Assembly: GCA_030429345.1 (NCBI GenBank)
Contig: JAUIFJ010000029.1
Location: 1-44,531 of the forward strand
Direction of reading: 5' to 3'
Length of the DNA: 44,531 nucleotides
From: a bacterium
Lineage (GTDB): Bacteria; CAIWAD01
A model generated the notes under the pieces. It made no database searches. It had not been told where the DNA came from and was given only the letters and a program-made list of their open reading frames with translations. Positions within the stretch are counted from its first letter, which is position 1, and every line of letters starts with the position of its first letter. Shown here one piece after another: positions 6,845-15,148 of the stretch. The translations under genes were made by a program, and so were the position numbers.

Positions 6845-7794
6845 GGCGTCCTCCCGTCCGGAATCGCCGGCAGATCGACCAGGTATACCGTGCTGTCCCG
6901 GCTGTCGACGAACCAGCATCGGCCTTCTTCGGCCGCTACGATCGCCGTCGGGCCTTCCATCCGCCAGGGCTTTCCGTCCAGCGCCAGGGCCCCGACCGGC
7001 TCGGCGAATCCGTTGTAGGCGTATACGATGCCCGTGTAGCCATCGCTGACCAGCACCTGGCCGTCGGCAAGGCGGGCGCAGCCCTTGGGCCGGTAGAGCT
7101 CCCCTTCGGCCGTGCCGAAGGTTCCGAAAGATCCTTTGTAGGCACCAAGCAGTGTCAGGTCCTGGACCCGTCCGCCCAGAACATCCACGACCAGCATGCC
7201 CTTCGCATAGGCTGTGATCATGCCCGGGTAGGTGAATTCCCCGGCCAGCGAGCCGGGCCTGCCGGGATCGTCGGAAAAGGCGGCGGCCGCAAGAGGCGGA
7301 GACCAGTCGCGGGCGTCCTTGCCGAAGGATCGGTGTATACGCCCTTCCCGATCCAGGACCAGCAGACGGTGATTGTCGTTGTCACTCACAAGCAGGAGGT
7401 CTTCCAGGAAGGCCACGTCCACTGGATCACAGACCGACGGCAGCGGGATCTGCTTCTTCAGTGAGCCGTCGAGTCCGAGCAGGAACAGGCTGCCCGCGTC
7501 GGGATCGCTGACCAGGACTTCCCCTTCGCGAATTGCCACACCCAGCGGGGTGCGGAACTCCGGAAGCGTGATTCGCCGCGCTTCCTTGCCGGGCGCCAGG
7601 ACCAGCAGTCTGCGATTGAGACCGTCGACGACCCAGGCCTTGCCTCGGGCATCCACGGCAAGGTCACTCGGATGCCGCAGGCCCTCTTGCCAGCTGGAGA
7701 GGATCCTCACCGGCAGCGAGGCCGCGGAAGCCCACCCGGCAAGGAGCAGGACCAGCAGCAGCCGGCTAATGGGATGGGGGTAGATAGAATTCAT
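6841..7794 (-). CDS. Exported NHL-repeat beta-propeller protein
   Basis: 317 aa. A signal peptide spans about 1-25 (RLLLVLLLAGWASAA). Repeats of the NHL type follow: HPSDLAVDARGKAWVVDGLN, PLGVAIREGEVLVSDPD, DPVDVAFLEDLLLVSDNDNH, RPKGCARLADGQVLVSDGY and GPTAIVAAEEGRCWFVDSRD, giving a six-bladed propeller with pseudo-Asp-box endings. The start lies 29 bp inside the 3' end of the c-b-c cytochrome gene, and the stop overlaps the 18-haem gene by 4 bp. It is therefore a fixed part of this operon. NHL proteins recur in gene clusters for multihaem cytochromes and extracellular electron conduits; here it is presumably a scaffold or docking partner. There are no Cys haem motifs. Confidence 0.85.
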   Translation of the reverse strand: MNSIYPHPISRLLLVLLLAGWASAASLPVRILSSWQEGLRHPSDLAVDARGKAWVVDGLNRRLLVLAPGKEARRITLPEFRTPLGVAIREGEVLVSDPDAGSLFLLGLDGSLKKQIPLPSVCDPVDVAFLEDLLLVSDNDNHRLLVLDREGRIHRSFGKDARDWSPPLAAAAFSDDPGRPGSLAGEFTYPGMITAYAKGMLVVDVLGGRVQDLTLLGAYKGSFGTFGTAEGELYRPKGCARLADGQVLVSDGYTGIVYAYNGFAEPVGALALDGKPWRMEGPTAIVAAEEGRCWFVDSRDSTVYLVDLPAIPDGRTP

Positions 7795-10372
7795 CGTAGT
7801 CCGTTACAGTGGCGGCCAGGGATTCGCTTTGCAGGTGCTTCACGCGCTCTTCGTCGAAGCCGAGCCTGCGGAAGTCCATGCGACCGTCCTGCTTGTGGCA
7901 GTCGGTACACTCCAGGGTCATCTGTTCCATGGGTATCAACGCCTTGTGGAAGGTGTCGTCGGCGCGTTTCTTCAGTTCCTCATCGTCCAGGCTCTCGCGC
8001 TCGGCCAGCAGGCGGCGCACGTCTTCGGACTGCTGGTCGTTGAAAAGAGCGCCTTCCGCAGTGCTCAGCGTGATGTAGCTCGTGAAGTTGAGATCGCCCT
8101 TGCTGGGAGATTCATGGATGCCGTAGGGTTCGCCAGGCTCCCCGTCCTTCGAAATACGAAGGTCGGCCCAAACGAATTCCGGGTTCGCTTCGGACGACTT
8201 CTCATGGTGGCATGTCACACAGGTCATGAAGCGGCTGTGCATGTTCAGCGCGGCCCTCTTGCGAAGGCTCTCGCCGTGCGGCAGCATGGAGTGGCAGGCC
8301 AGGCACTCGGAACGGCGCAGGTTCGGATCGATCTGGATCACGGGAATCGTGCTGTGGAAACGGCCATAGCGATAGTCGTCATCCAGGTGGATGGCGGCAG
8401 CCTGGTAGGAGGGATCGCCGTCCGGAATTCCCAGGTCGACAAGCGATTTCTCCTCCTGGAACTGCTTGTAGTTCGGATCCAGGGTCTTGACGTACTCCGT
8501 GAAGGCCCAGCCCATGAAGACGCAGGTCATCGATGTCAGCAGAAGAATGACCAGTCCGGTGGATTTCATGAACGACCGGCGGCTGGAACCGCTGACGAAC
8601 CAGCGGTCCTTCGGATCGGCCTCGCCCACCAGCTGCTCGCGGGGAAGGAAGGTGGTCTTGTTGTGATCCTCGATCTCATTGAGCAGGCCGGCGTGCTCGT
8701 CTTCCATCTCGTGCCGGTCGATGGCGCCGGTGATCCAGTCCTCGGCCATGGGGAATCGGCCCGGCTTCCAGTTGACATTCCAGAAATGCCAGATCACAAT
8801 GGTTCCGACGGCCAGGATCGCCTCCAGCGAGTGCACGAGCCTGGAAATGTCTACGATGTACTTGTTGCCCAGGTGCTCGAACCAAAGGATCACACCGGTC
8901 GCCGTCATGACGACGCTTCCCCATGCGAAGCCCCAGTATTCGAGTTTCTCGGCATAGCCGAAATAACCGAAGAGCGGCCGTTCCTTGCGCAGGCGCAGCA
9001 TCCACAGCAGGTTCTGCCAGGCCAGCACGGCATCCGAGGGCTTGGGAATCATCTGCATGATCAGGCTGCGGCCGCGCTTCGTGAAGATCGCCACGTAGAT
9101 GTGATACACACCGATGACCGTGATCAGGATCGCCGCGGCGCGGTGGGCCCAGGCCCGCGCGACCAGCAGGGAGGTATGATCCTCGCCGATGGCGAAGTAG
9201 CTTTCCGGCAGCCAAAGGATCGCGCCGGTGATCGCCAGCAGGGTGAAGCTGACGAACATCAGCACATGCGAAATGCGCTCCCCCTTGGACATGCGGAAGT
9301 AGATCCGCCGGCTGGCCGCACCATGGACCTTGGCGTGCTTCTCCGGGTTGCGGCGGACTTCCCGCCAGCGCGCGATCGTATCCAGCAGGTTGTGCAAGGC
9401 CATGACGCCCAGCAGGCCGATGATCAGGATCACATAGAACCAGAGCACGATCTTCAGTCCATAGGCCTGCCAGCCCTCGTACAGGTCATGCATGGAACCG
9501 GTCGTGGAGAACTCGACACTCGCGCCGTCATGACAGCCGATCGTGCTGCAAGTCTTCTGCCGGTTGTTGTAGTGCACCATGGAGCGCAGGTCGTTCTCTG
9601 CGAAGATGCTGTGATTGCCGTGGCAGTCGTTGCATACGGGACTGCGGCTGTCGCCCAGGCGGAAACCGCGGCCGTGAAAGCTCTTCAGGAAGCCGCCCAC
9701 GATGGTCTCGTGCACGGGAACGCCCAGGCTGTCTGTCCGCAGATCATCGTCGGAGTGGCAGCGGACACAGGCGTTGTAGTTCTGCCGGGTCTTCCAGAAC
9801 TCGTCCTCACCCAGATGCAGGGCCATGTGATCCAGGGTCCGATCGAGGCCCTTGAAGTCGTCGTGACACGCCGTGCACTTGGATTCCGCGTCCAGGAATA
9901 GTTGCGGAATGTCCCGGGAGTAGCTGGTGTTGTGGTGGCAATCCTTGCAGACGGGCTTGTCCGCATCGCTGGGTTCGCCGCTCTTCTGTCCGTGAACCGA
10001 CTCGGCCAGTTTCAGTGTCACATCCCGATGACTGAAGGTGTCGCCGGTATATGGATCCACCACGTGACAGGCCGTGCCGCAATCGACGGGCTGCACGGGG
10101 GTCGCATGGGGAACACGGTCAATATCCGTGTGACATTCCCGACACGACAAGGCTCCGTGAACCGAGTCTGCATAGTGGTCTTCCCGGACCTGGAAGTTGT
10201 GCACGCCCGTTGTGTCGTTTTCCACCGCCAGCCAGGGCAGGCCATGGCAGAGCATGCAGTTTTCCGGATCCAGCTGCCGGGCATGGGCGGGTGTTGCCTG
10301 GCTAAGCAGCAGGCCCACCAGGGCTGCCAGCATCCATAGCCGATGACAGGATGGTGCAGGACTTGTTGGCAT
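7766..10372 (-). CDS. CbcL-like tripartite c-b-c cytochrome, quinol-linked
   Basis: 868 aa. Signal/anchor at about 10-31, then eight haem c sites: CMLCH 39-43, CRECH 77, CGTACH 98 (a CX3CH site), CKDCH 142, CTACH 166, CVRCH 202, CNDCH 247 and CSTIGCH 275 (a CX4CH site). Next comes a cytochrome b/FdnI-like membrane part with helices at about 309-327, 368-387, 408-428, 482-499 and 513-531, and His369, 410, 424, 514 and 529 as likely haem b ligands. A further helix (602-622) leads to a second exported domain with CLACH 690, CVTCH 718 and CTDCH 822. Geobacter CbcL joins a multihaem c domain to an FdnI-like b domain and oxidises menaquinol. The extra C-terminal trihaem domain is a difference. Start at 10372 (GAGG upstream). 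First gene of the operon. Confidence 0.88.
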   Translation of the reverse strand: MPTSPAPSCHRLWMLAALVGLLLSQATPAHARQLDPENCMLCHGLPWLAVENDTTGVHNFQVREDHYADSVHGALSCRECHTDIDRVPHATPVQPVDCGTACHVVDPYTGDTFSHRDVTLKLAESVHGQKSGEPSDADKPVCKDCHHNTSYSRDIPQLFLDAESKCTACHDDFKGLDRTLDHMALHLGEDEFWKTRQNYNACVRCHSDDDLRTDSLGVPVHETIVGGFLKSFHGRGFRLGDSRSPVCNDCHGNHSIFAENDLRSMVHYNNRQKTCSTIGCHDGASVEFSTTGSMHDLYEGWQAYGLKIVLWFYVILIIGLLGVMALHNLLDTIARWREVRRNPEKHAKVHGAASRRIYFRMSKGERISHVLMFVSFTLLAITGAILWLPESYFAIGEDHTSLLVARAWAHRAAAILITVIGVYHIYVAIFTKRGRSLIMQMIPKPSDAVLAWQNLLWMLRLRKERPLFGYFGYAEKLEYWGFAWGSVVMTATGVILWFEHLGNKYIVDISRLVHSLEAILAVGTIVIWHFWNVNWKPGRFPMAEDWITGAIDRHEMEDEHAGLLNEIEDHNKTTFLPREQLVGEADPKDRWFVSGSSRRSFMKSTGLVILLLTSMTCVFMGWAFTEYVKTLDPNYKQFQEEKSLVDLGIPDGDPSYQAAAIHLDDDYRYGRFHSTIPVIQIDPNLRRSECLACHSMLPHGESLRKRAALNMHSRFMTCVTCHHEKSSEANPEFVWADLRISKDGEPGEPYGIHESPSKGDLNFTSYITLSTAEGALFNDQQSEDVRRLLAERESLDDEELKKRADDTFHKALIPMEQMTLECTDCHKQDGRMDFRRLGFDEERVKHLQSESLAATVTDYDEFYLPPSH

Positions 10373-10553
10373 ATCGACCTCATCTGCGTACCCCGACCAG
10401 GTACGAGGACCCTGAACGGGTCCGCCGCGGGGCAGCATTGGTTGTTTCCTGTTGCGATTCCCGAAGGAAAGCCACGCGCTGAAAGGCGGCGGATGCGGAA
10501 AAGGATCTGCTTGTTCCACAGCGGAATGCGCCAATCAACGGGCCGAAGTTAGG

Positions 10554-10589
10554 AGTTTGACCAACCGCTCACTTGGCATGGGTCAAACT
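10554..10589. promoter_or_regulatory. Inverted repeat upstream of the cytochrome operon
   Basis: AGTTTGACC (10554-10562) and GGTCAAACT (10581-10589), a perfect 9-bp inverted repeat with an 18-bp spacer, about 180 bp before the c-b-c cytochrome start. It lies in the 304-bp gap between that gene and pta. It could be the operator for the respiratory operon. No convincing -35/-10 or -24/-12 was found beside it; the rest of the gap holds nothing else I recognise. Confidence 0.4.
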
Positions 10590-10676
10590 TGGGGTTGACA
10601 TTCGGGGGAAGAAGGCCTGAAAATGCGGGGATCTGCCGGAATCGGCTTCTAATAGTATGACAAGAGTCAACAGGCT

Positions 10677-11663
10677 TCAGGAAGAACCCTGTCCCAGCAG
10701 CAGCGCGATGCAGGCCACATTGACGATGTCGGAGGCGCTGCAGCCTCGGCTGAGGTCCATGAAGGGACGCCGCAGCCCCTGGACCAGCGGTCCGAAGGCC
10801 TGCGCTCCCGCCAGGCGCTGGGTCAGCTTGTAGGCAATGTTGCCGCTGTCCAGGTCGGGGAAGATGAGCACATTCGCCGACCCGGCGACGGGGCTGTCCG
10901 GGGCCTTGCGCATGGCCACTTCCGGCACGATGGCCGCGTCGCCCTGCAATTCCCCGTCGACCAGCAGATCCGGGTGCTCGCGACGCAGGATCTTCAAGGC
11001 CGCCAGCACCTTCTCCACCCGCGGATGGCTGGCGCTGCCCTTTGTGGAAAAGGAGAGCAGGGCAATGCGCGCCTGGGTGCCGGTCAGGGCTTCGTGGGTC
11101 TTCGCGCTGCTGGCGGCAATGGAGGCCAGCTGGGAGGCGTCGGGATCCGGCAGGATGCCGCAGTCGGCGTAGGTGAAGACCCGGCCGTCTGGCAGCACCA
11201 TCAGGAAGGTCGAACTGACGACGCGCGTACCTGGCGCGGTTCCCAGGGCCTGCAGGCCGGCGCGAATCACCTTGCCGGTCGTGTTGACGGCTCCGGCGAC
11301 TCCGCCGTCTCCCCGCCCCTCGCCCACCATGAAGGCGGCGAAATAGAGTGGATCCCGCAGCAGCTCATGGGCCTGTTCCAGGCTCAGGCCCTTGGCCTTG
11401 CGCCGCTGGTAGAGCTCGCGCGCGTAGCCGGAGGTCCATTCGGAATCCGCCGGGTCGACCACCTCGCGTGCGCTCAGGGACAGGCCGCAGGAAGAGGCCA
11501 GTTCCTCGATGCGGGCGCGCGCTCCGACAAGAGTGAAGCGGCACAATTCGCGCTGTTTCAGTTCCGCGGCCGCTTCCACGGTGCGACGGTCTTCCCCTTC
11601 GGCAAGGACCACATGGCCCTTCAGGCTTCTGGCGCGTTCCTGCAGGCTGTCGATCAGGCTCAT
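10677..11663 (-). CDS. pta: Phosphate acetyltransferase (or phosphate acyltransferase)
   Basis: 328 aa, the length of the short single-domain Pta. It has the family landmarks AEGEDRRTVEAA near the start, FMVGEGRGDGGVAGAV-type glycine segment, GILPDPDASQLASIA, LSFSTKGSASHPRV, DGELQGDAAIVPEVA, and the C-terminal ANVLIFPDLDSGNIAYKL. The reaction is acetyl-CoA + phosphate to acetyl-phosphate + CoA. The start at 11663 is supported by AAAGGAG upstream and by the ATGA overlap with coaD. A phosphate butyryltransferase specificity cannot be ruled out, but the motifs fit Pta best. No acetate kinase gene is nearby; the ADP-forming synthetase at 36-38 kb offers another ATP-yielding route. Confidence 0.92.
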   Translation of the reverse strand: MSLIDSLQERARSLKGHVVLAEGEDRRTVEAAAELKQRELCRFTLVGARARIEELASSCGLSLSAREVVDPADSEWTSGYARELYQRRKAKGLSLEQAHELLRDPLYFAAFMVGEGRGDGGVAGAVNTTGKVIRAGLQALGTAPGTRVVSSTFLMVLPDGRVFTYADCGILPDPDASQLASIAASSAKTHEALTGTQARIALLSFSTKGSASHPRVEKVLAALKILRREHPDLLVDGELQGDAAIVPEVAMRKAPDSPVAGSANVLIFPDLDSGNIAYKLTQRLAGAQAFGPLVQGLRRPFMDLSRGCSASDIVNVACIALLLGQGSS

Positions 11664-12154
11664 GCCCCCGCTCCTTTCGCGGCGCGTTTCCGGCGCATGG
11701 CCTGGATCACGATCTCCGGCACGAAGCGGGTATACTCCTCCCCGTAGCGGAAGAGTTCGCGCACGATGGAGCTGTTGATGTAGACATGGTGCTCGCTGGC
11801 CAGCAGGAAGACGGTTTCCACATCCGGCGCCATTTGCGTGTTGACCAGGGCCATCTGCGCTTCGTAGTCGAAGTCGCTGACAGCGCGCAGACCGCGGATC
11901 ACGGCTTCGGCCTTGGCCTGGCGAGCGTAATCGACCACCAGGCCGTCGAAGAGATCGACGCGCACATTCTTCCACTGCTGGACGCATTCCTCGATCAGCG
12001 CTCGCCGTTCCTGCAGTTCGAAGAGAGGCTGCTTCTTGGAATTGACCGCCAGCAGGACGATCACCTCGTCAAAGAGCCGGGCGGAGCGCTCGACAATGTC
12101 CAGGTGTCCAAGGGTCGGCGGGTCGAAGGTACCAGGGTAGATCGCTCGGCTCAT
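11660..12154 (-). CDS. coaD: Phosphopantetheine adenylyltransferase
   Basis: 164 aa, the usual length. The N-terminal AIYPGTFDPPTLGHLDIVER contains the nucleotidyltransferase TFDPxTxGH motif. VIRGLRAVSDFDYEAQMALVN is the substrate-binding helix region, and INSSIVRELFRYG matches the ISSSxVRE motif. It catalyses the penultimate step of CoA synthesis in the cytoplasm. The start at 12154 overlaps the stop of the phosphatase gene (ATGA), and its own stop overlaps pta, so it lies in the middle of a tightly coupled operon. CoA made here is the direct co-substrate of the downstream Pta. Confidence 0.96.
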   Translation of the reverse strand: MSRAIYPGTFDPPTLGHLDIVERSARLFDEVIVLLAVNSKKQPLFELQERRALIEECVQQWKNVRVDLFDGLVVDYARQAKAEAVIRGLRAVSDFDYEAQMALVNTQMAPDVETVFLLASEHHVYINSSIVRELFRYGEEYTRFVPEIVIQAMRRKRAAKGAGA

Positions 12155-13560
12155 GCCTCCTCCTTCCTGGCGCGGTGCATGACGACCAGGGTCAGGTCGT
12201 CCCCGGTCTGGCTGGCCAGGGCGCTGTTGCCGACAAAATCCTGCAGGTCGTTGAGCAGGCACATCAGCAGGCGCGCCGGTTCCTTGCCTCCGTGGCGCTG
12301 GAAGCTCTTCAGCAGCCGCGCGTCTCCGTATTCCTCTTCCTTGGCGTCCAGGGCCTCGCTGATCCCGTCGGTGTAGAAGAGTACGCTTTCGCCCGGAGCG
12401 ATGGTGGTCTGCCCCTGTTCGTAGGACACGCCCGGAAAGCTGCCCAGCAGGAGCCCGCCGTCCACCAGCATGCGCGTGCTGCCGTCCTGCTGCAGAACCA
12501 GGGGCGGATTGTGCCCGGCATTGACAAAGGTGAAGCTGGCGTCGCGGGTATCGTAGATCCCGCAGAAAAGGGTCACGAAGACATTGGTCTCGGTGATTTC
12601 GCTCAGATAGCGGTTCAGACGCTTGACCATGCCCGGCAGGTCGGAATCCTGGTCCGTCAGCAGATGCACGCCGGTGCGTACGCTGGTCATGATCAGCGCC
12701 GCGGGCACGCCCTTGCCGGTGACATCGGCAATGGTCACCAGGACGCGATGCATGTCCAGCCGGAAGAAATCGTAGTAGTCGCCCCCGACCTGCTTGTTGG
12801 TCAGGTAGGTGCCGGCAATGTGCAGATCGCCGATGCTCAGGTTGTCTTCCGGAAAATGGTCGCGCTGGATCGAGCGGGCAACTTCCATTTCCTGGTCCGC
12901 CTGCCTCCGCTGCATGCGCTCCTGCAGCAGGTTGGACCTTTCGATGGCCAAGGCCACCTGCCCGGCGAAGACTTCGACCAGGTACTGGTCGTCAGGACTG
13001 AAGGCTTCCACCTGGTCCGCTTCCAGGTTGAAAAAGCCCATCAACTGCCCTTCGAGCAGAATCGGCACCACCAGTTCGCTGCGGGTCTGGTTGCGCACAT
13101 TCAGGTAGCGGCCGTCATCCAGCACATCCCCCAGCCGCACGCTGCAGCGCTGCATGCCGGACCAGGCCATCAGGCCGCGGTCCAGCTTGCTCTTGACCAG
13201 GTGCATGTTCTCGGTGTCGTAGCCGCGCAGGGTTTCCCAGATGATCCGGCCGTTCCGCACCAGGTACAGGCCCGCCGCGTCATGACGCACCAGGGCGCCC
13301 AGGGCGTCCATGATGCGTTCGCTGAGTTGCTCGGTATCCAGGCCCAGGGCAAGACGGTTGCTCACATCCCGCAAGAGCTCGTTCTCCCGCTGCAGCCGGT
13401 CGTGATCCTCCTGGCTGCCCAGGGAGCCGATCTTCTGCGACCAGTCGCGCAGGATTTCGGGCGCCGGAACATGAGAGGAAAAATCGCCTGGTGAGGATTC
13501 ACTCAGGCGATCGAGGAATTGCTGCAGACGCACCCGGTCCAGGCGGGAAAGAGAAGCCAT
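12151..13560 (-). CDS. GAF-domain PP2C-type serine phosphatase (RsbU/SpoIIE family)
   Basis: 469 aa. Residues about 60-240 form a GAF-like sensor (DALGALVRHDAAGLYLVRNG ... SELVVPILLEGQLMGFFNLE). A short helical linker (QERMQRRQADQEMEVARSIQ) leads to a SpoIIE-type PP2C domain at about 245-465, with metal-site segments VGGDYYDFFRLD, IADVTGKGVPAALIM, FVNAGHNPPLVL and the C-terminal TGDDLTLVVM. Such enzymes dephosphorylate a STAS antagonist to release a partner-switching output. The STAS gene lies 9 bp upstream in the same operon and is the obvious substrate. No anti-sigma kinase (RsbW) is in the window. Start at 13560; the stop overlaps coaD by 4 bp. Confidence 0.92.
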   Translation of the reverse strand: MASLSRLDRVRLQQFLDRLSESSPGDFSSHVPAPEILRDWSQKIGSLGSQEDHDRLQRENELLRDVSNRLALGLDTEQLSERIMDALGALVRHDAAGLYLVRNGRIIWETLRGYDTENMHLVKSKLDRGLMAWSGMQRCSVRLGDVLDDGRYLNVRNQTRSELVVPILLEGQLMGFFNLEADQVEAFSPDDQYLVEVFAGQVALAIERSNLLQERMQRRQADQEMEVARSIQRDHFPEDNLSIGDLHIAGTYLTNKQVGGDYYDFFRLDMHRVLVTIADVTGKGVPAALIMTSVRTGVHLLTDQDSDLPGMVKRLNRYLSEITETNVFVTLFCGIYDTRDASFTFVNAGHNPPLVLQQDGSTRMLVDGGLLLGSFPGVSYEQGQTTIAPGESVLFYTDGISEALDAKEEEYGDARLLKSFQRHGGKEPARLLMCLLNDLQDFVGNSALASQTGDDLTLVVMHRARKEEA

Positions 13561-13569
13561 GTGAGAAGC

Positions 13570-13911
13570 TTAGGCCTGGAAGGCCTCAAGGGCCTTGTCC
13601 ACGGTATCGAAGGCGGTGAAGACCGTGTAGAGCTTTGTAATCATGAAGAGGCTGTCGATTTTCTCCGAGACATTGGCCAGGAAGAAATCGCCGCCGGCTT
13701 CTTTCACGGGTTTGAAGGTCTTGATCAGGATGCCAAGGCCGGAGGAGTTCATCAGCTTCACCCCGCTCAGATCCAGGACGATCTTGCGGCAGCCGCCATC
13801 CAGCTCTTCCTTGACCTTGTTGTAGAAGGTATCCGCGTCCGGGCCGCCCATGATATTGCCCTTCAGGCTCAAAATCAGGACGTCGCCTTCCTTGCGTTCG
13901 TTGATCGTCAT
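13570..13911 (-). CDS. STAS-domain anti-sigma factor antagonist
   Basis: 113 aa single STAS domain. The phosphorylatable serine lies in VKLMNSSGLGILI (Ser at about 57-58), the hallmark of SpoIIAA/RsbV-type antagonists. Upstream beta strands read VLILSLKGNIMGGPDADTF. The start at 13911 has GGGAG upstream; an upstream in-frame extension to 13995 looks untranslated. First gene of the STAS-phosphatase-coaD-pta operon. In the family, the unphosphorylated form binds the anti-sigma kinase and frees its partner sigma factor or other target. A short TGCCC-TTTT-GGGCA hairpin sits about 20 bp upstream of the start. Confidence 0.92.
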   Translation of the reverse strand: MTINERKEGDVLILSLKGNIMGGPDADTFYNKVKEELDGGCRKIVLDLSGVKLMNSSGLGILIKTFKPVKEAGGDFFLANVSEKIDSLFMITKLYTVFTAFDTVDKALEAFQA

Positions 13912-14131
13912 TTGGGGGGACTCCCTGAGTTTTGCCCTTTTGGGCAGGGACTGCATGTTTGTCAGAAAGTAGCGATGGCAGGCCCTGCAAGTCAATCAAG
14001 ACATGCATACAGAAAGACGCGGCAAGGGCGAACCGAAGCTCTTCCAGGACCGTCGGGAGACGGAGCTGAATACTACATTCGCGCTTCCACCGAAGGAAAG
14101 CGAACCCGGTTCCAGCAGCCCAAGAGGACGC

Positions 14132-15148
14132 ATGCCCGAGCTACGACACGACCCGATCCAGAAACGCTGGGTGATCATTGCCACCGAGCGACAGAAGCGG
14201 CAGACCTGGTTCGACCAGGAACTGACCCTGCCCAGCACCCCCGTCTGCCCCTTCTGCCCGGGCAACGAGGCCATGACGCCGCCCGCGATCCTGACCCATC
14301 CGGAGAACGGCCCCTGGTCGATCCGCGTGGTGCCGAACAAGTACCCGGCGCTGGCCATCGAAGGCGGCACCGACCGCCAGGGCGTCGGCCTCTATGACCG
14401 CATGAACGGCATCGGCGCGCACGAGGTGGTCATCGAGACCCCGCTGCATGTGGAGCACATCGCCGACATGGACCTCGCCCACGTCGAGAAGCTCTTCCTT
14501 GTATACCGCTCCCGCCTGCACGATCTCATGCAGGATGACCGCTTCAAGTACGTGATGATCTTCAAGAACCACGGCGCGGAAGGAGGAGCGACGATCGCGC
14601 ATCCGCATACGCAGATCATTGCTACTCCCGTGACACCGAAGACCGTTTCCACCGAGCTGGAAAGCGCCCGCGAGCATTTCCGGCTCAAAGAGCGCTGCAT
14701 CTTCTGCGACATGCTGCACGACGAGCTGGAAAGCGGCGAGCGGGTCGTATACATGTCGGACCACTTCGTCGTGCTCTGCCCCTACGCCTCGCGCTTTCCC
14801 TACGAGACCATCGTCCTGCCCCGCGAGCACATGCACGACTACGCCTTGGCCTCCGACGAGGTCGTGCGCGACCTGGCGCACACCGTCCAGGTCACGCTGG
14901 CCAAGTTGCGCAAGGCCGTGAACGACCCGCCCTTCAATTTCCTGTTCCACACGGCGCCCAATGCGGGCCATGCCCGCCGAAGGGCCCATTACTGGGACAC
15001 GCTGGCCTACGACTGGCACTGGCACATGGAGATCCTGCCGCGCCTGACGCGCACGGCCGGCTTCGAGTGGGGCACGGATTTCTACATCAATCCGACGCCG
15101 CCCGAAGACGCCGCCGACATTCTGCGCCGGACCTCGATCGATGTCTGA
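14132..15148 (+). CDS. galT: Galactose-1-phosphate uridylyltransferase
   Basis: 338 aa. It begins MPELRHDPIQKRWVIIATER, the classic GalT N terminus. CPFCPGNE and later CIFC are metal-site cysteines, the active-site histidine motif is HPHTQI, and the C-terminal HWHMEILPRLTR matches the second HIT-like half. It exchanges UMP between UDP-glucose and galactose-1-phosphate in the Leloir pathway; some homologues use other sugar-1-phosphates. The start at 14132 has AAGAGGA upstream; the frame extends to 14003 but that part looks unlike the family. The gene overlaps glgA by 8 bp, so sugar-nucleotide conversion is tied to glycogen synthesis. Confidence 0.92.
   Translation: MPELRHDPIQKRWVIIATERQKRQTWFDQELTLPSTPVCPFCPGNEAMTPPAILTHPENGPWSIRVVPNKYPALAIEGGTDRQGVGLYDRMNGIGAHEVVIETPLHVEHIADMDLAHVEKLFLVYRSRLHDLMQDDRFKYVMIFKNHGAEGGATIAHPHTQIIATPVTPKTVSTELESAREHFRLKERCIFCDMLHDELESGERVVYMSDHFVVLCPYASRFPYETIVLPREHMHDYALASDEVVRDLAHTVQVTLAKLRKAVNDPPFNFLFHTAPNAGHARRRAHYWDTLAYDWHWHMEILPRLTRTAGFEWGTDFYINPTPPEDAADILRRTSIDV

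Noticed and set aside
5507-7018. A 503-codon plus-strand frame opposite the cytochrome genes
   Set aside because: It is the GC-rich shadow of the Cys/His-rich minus-strand gene; the haem motifs lie on the minus strand.
7829-9901. A 690-codon plus-strand frame
   Set aside because: Antisense shadow of the c-b-c cytochrome gene; no recognisable domain.
13950-13985. A weak -24/-12-like match upstream of the STAS operon
   Set aside because: The spacing fits but both core boxes have several mismatches.
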